64,000 nt of DNA, from the NCBI GenBank assembly GCA_030512335.1, contig JAULSU010000003.1:5952001-6016000 (forward strand). The letters run 5' to 3'. Shown piece by piece: positions 61,809-64,000 of this stretch. Both the position numbers and the translations under genes were made by a program. Every line of letters begins with the position of its first letter. The first letter of the stretch is position 1. Below the pieces are notes generated by a model that worked only from the letters and a program-made list of their open reading frames with translations, did not search any database and was not told the DNA's origin. The stretch comes from Immersiella caudata (lineage: Eukaryota; Ascomycota; Sordariomycetes; Sordariales; Lasiosphaeriaceae).

Positions 61809-61900
61809 GTCACTTTGGCGGAGTGGTTAACGCGCTGCCCTGCTAAGTTCCAGCACAGGCAGTTCCTTCGGGAGCGTAGGTTCGAATCCTACAGGTGACG
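61809..61900 (+). tRNA. tRNA-Ser (GCU) with 11-nt intron
   Basis: Type II tRNA with a long variable arm. The acceptor GTCACTT pairs with AGGTGAC, and the D arm has GGCGGAGTGGTTAACGC. The anticodon stem CTGCC/GGCAG encloses CTGCTAA interrupted by an intron of 11 nt (about AGTTCCAGCAC), so the anticodon is GCT (Ser). The variable arm is TTCC-TTCG-GGAG, and the T arm GTAGG TTCGAAT CCTAC is perfect. Discriminator base G. A T5 run follows at 61907. Confidence 0.92.
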
Positions 61901-61906
61901 ACGTTA

Positions 61907-61911
61907 TTTTT
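61907..61911 (+). terminator. Pol III terminator of tRNA-Ser
   Basis: Five T in a row, seven bases after the tRNA end. Confidence 0.6.
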
Positions 61912-63614
61912 GCCTCTGCTCCACAGTCCCATAATAGGGGCAGCATCCGGTTGCCCCTTTTTTGGGCGGGCGCTGGAAGCTGTCTTGGGTAGATGCCAGG
62001 AATTTGAGGTCTGTTGCGCTTCCTGAACTTGGCGCTTTGCCAACCCAATAAAGAATCGATAAAGGCTTTGTTCCGCTTTGGTAAAAGCCCAGCAGAGGCT
62101 GGAGGCCTCCCGCGGCCGCATGTAGCTGTAACCGTAGCTTCTCGCCTTGACTTCTGAGTTTCCCTCTTCACGAGACACGCCAAACGCAGGATACCGTCCG
62201 CAGCCGATACCAAGTTAATCACAAAGACGCGGTGCCAGAGAGAAAAGCAAAACCAGTCAAGGCCTCATGTCTTTGGCACATCCCTTGCATGTCCTCCCCG
62301 GCAGTTGGCAACCATCTAGTGGGAAAGGTCATTTCCCTATGTTAGACCATTCCCTCTCTCCAGTCACCTGTCATCCATTCTATGCCCCAGCGCTCTAGAG
62401 CGCCTGTTATGCTGTCTGAAGTCAGGCAAGTTCACACATTGATCTTGCCTTTCTCCCCTACCTTCGGGGCTCATAAAGATGAACTTCTTAAAGCATATCA
62501 ACCCACTGGTGAAGATCTCCTGCTAGCAGACGCTGACGACCGAGACCATTTCGCTGCCACCCTCATACGCCGCAACTTGGCAACCTTCGCATCTCACGCT
62601 CTTCAACCTTCCTATCGCTTTACTTGGTCACGTGAATTCTACTGGTAGGTCAGACTCTTGCCTGCTCACCCTTGCATCCCGCTTCTCAGGGGTATCTCCT
62701 AAACGTGTTGAGTCCGCTGAGGGTGAAAGTCTTGTCTACGCCCTCATGCACTCTCATTCCCAGCAATGTCCCCTGGCCATACTTGGTCCCCGACTTGTCG
62801 AGTGACGCCTTGTGCGTAGAAACCGCGGACAGGCCCAAGCCCCTCCTGCATGCCCACGCAGTCCGCACCCTAGGAGTGCCCCTTGGCCGTATTGCATCAC
62901 CGTATTCACAAGCCGCGCATTGCTCTGCTGCGAATGCCATCAAAATCCACGCCTCCCTCGATCTGCTTGACTTCCTGGCTCTGAATTTCGTGCCGCGCCC
63001 TTAATTTTATCCTAATCTTGAATCGTGGGGTCCCATGCCCTCGCACTTACCCCCGTTCGGCCGCGATGACATCGCCAAACCCTCGTTGAGCTGCGATGAC
63101 ATCGTCAGCTTCGTTGTCGTGCGAAATTCATTCCACAAAAACGCACTAGTGCAAAATCCTGAACTGCTCATCTGGCTGCACCACAAAGCATTCCTTTCTC
63201 TGCCCCGTCGCACCTCCAACTCTTCCCTCTTTCACAGCACCAACATTCCACCGCCACAACTCGTGGTACCTCGCTTTCGGTTCTCCCTCTCGTCAACCAA
63301 CGCCTATCTCTTCCTACTCTTCGAGTAATCTTCTTTTCAATACAACTTGGTTCGTATTTTTCCCCTCCTTGGCAGCCTGGAATCATCGAGCTTCTTTCCT
63401 CTCTTGCCTCCTGCATCACTCATCCACTTCTTCTACACCTCGCCGAGTTTTTCTCCCAGCACCTCCGCAACTTCCTCCTCCCACTTCTTTCTCGCTCGCC
63501 AGCTTGGCTCGCTTGGCAGATTCTTTTCTCCTCGAACAACTCCCTGCTCCTGCTTTCATCCTCCATCCTCTCGAAACTAACTCGAACCCTTCTTCAGATC
63601 AGCAACTCGACAAG
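61912..63614. other. Intergenic plus long pyrimidine-rich leader
   Basis: No gene seen up to about 63000. From about 63150 to 63600 the plus strand becomes strongly CT-rich (CTTCCTCCTCCCACTTCTTTC and similar), the usual look of a fungal promoter and 5' leader for an abundantly expressed gene. Confidence 0.45.
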
Positions 63615-64000
63615 ATGCCTCCCAAGAAGGCCACCACTGCTGCTGCTGCCGAGGGCGGCGGCGAGAAGACGGGCACCATTTTCACCGCCCGCGACCAAGA
63701 GATCTTGACGAACGCCTTCATGTGCTTCAAGGAGTTCCCCGTCGTAAGTTGCCTCTCATTCCTTCCTGGCTGTATTTTCTGCCCGTACGTTCTGCCCGTA
63801 CGTTCTGCCAGTATTTTCTGCCCAATTTCTTCTGTCATTTGGAGTCCACCCATGACCATTCATTCCTCCCGATGCTCCCACCTTCTTTCTGCACAAACCT
63901 GACACACCCAGGTCGACTTCGACCACCTCGCTGCCCGCTGCGGCATGACCAACCCGCGCAGCGCCAGCAACGCCTGGGCTTTGATCCGCAAGAAGATCAT
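63615..64000 (+). CDS. 5' part of a conserved fungal nuclear-type protein (cut by window edge)
   Basis: Exon 1 (63615-63743) encodes MPPKKATTAAAAEGGGEK, then FTARDQEILTNAFMCFKEFP. The intron 63744-63911 (168 nt, GTAAGT...CCCAG, phase 0) leads to exon 2, which continues VDFDHLAARCGMTNPRSASN, then AWALIRKKI, and leaves the window. This start (basic MPPKK, a DxEIL helix, then DFxxLAxxCGMTNxRSASNAW) is shared by many short fungal proteins with a small helical DNA-binding-like fold. The intron is unusually long for this window and contains a minisatellite. The rest of the gene is missing, so length and tail cannot be judged. Confidence 0.8.
63781..63819 (+). repeat. 13-bp minisatellite inside an intron
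   Basis: GCCCGTACGTTCT occurs twice exactly (63781, 63794), then as GCCAGTATTTTCT (63807), with a further partial copy GCCCAATTTCT. A degenerate copy (CTGTATTTTCT) precedes the array. Confidence 0.8.

Noticed and set aside
61827..62222. Minus-strand frame of 131 codons overlapping tRNA-Ser
   Set aside because: It runs through the antisense of a well-folded tRNA gene and has no motif.

Overview
This is a stretch of nuclear DNA from a filamentous ascomycete (Pezizomycotina, most likely a sordariomycete). The evidence is short spliceosomal introns (about 48-72 nt) with CTAAC/CTGAC branch points, a HET-domain protein, a secreted tyrosinase, many signal-peptide proteins of fungus-only families, and intron-containing tRNA-Asp and tRNA-Ser genes. 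Genes are monocistronic and lie on both strands. Exon models were built by hand from GT-AG (twice GC-AG) boundaries; the multi-exon models given as CDS all sum to a multiple of three.

Left part (1-18 kb). A secreted aldose 1-epimerase is followed by a decayed cysteine-rich secreted protein gene and a disrupted ankyrin-repeat gene. Two small secreted precursors with dibasic (Kex2-type) sites follow, then a HET-domain protein, tRNA-Asp(GUC) and a three-exon tyrosinase. A gene-poor 3.5 kb leads to two gene relics: an AAA-type ATPase fragment and a broken membrane-anchored fungal protein.

Middle (18-34 kb). Here lie a secreted NMT1/THI5-like periplasmic-binding-fold protein, a large fungal membrane protein, a relic of a small secreted protein with an in-frame stop, a small helical (TPR-like) protein and a secreted SnoaL-like protein. 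They are followed by a Kha1-type K+/H+ antiporter and a 972-residue fungal kinase-like protein with a long charged tail.

Accessory stretch (34-38.4 kb). It has a tRNA-like element with A and B boxes, a truncated NIS1-like secreted protein gene, and an AT-richer, gene-free, repeat-rich segment with hairpins, an 18-bp tandem repeat and a 26-bp perfect palindrome.

Right part (38.4-64 kb). It carries a mucin-like Ser/Pro-rich secreted protein, a DUF4360 secreted protein, a polytopic membrane protein, a secreted M28 aminopeptidase with tandem repeats upstream, a conserved-looking basic protein, a GNAT acetyltransferase, a frameshifted membrane protein, an NAD(P)-binding protein, an UNC-93-like transporter, an SH3-containing protein, a GT32-type glycosyltransferase, tRNA-Ser(GCU), and the 5' end of a nuclear-type protein cut by the window edge.

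No biosynthetic cluster or defence island is evident. The main theme is secretion: about nine intact secreted or cell-surface proteins plus several decayed ones. The most novel item is a 55-aa precursor whose C-terminal end looks like a Kex2/dipeptidyl-peptidase-processed two-cysteine peptide.
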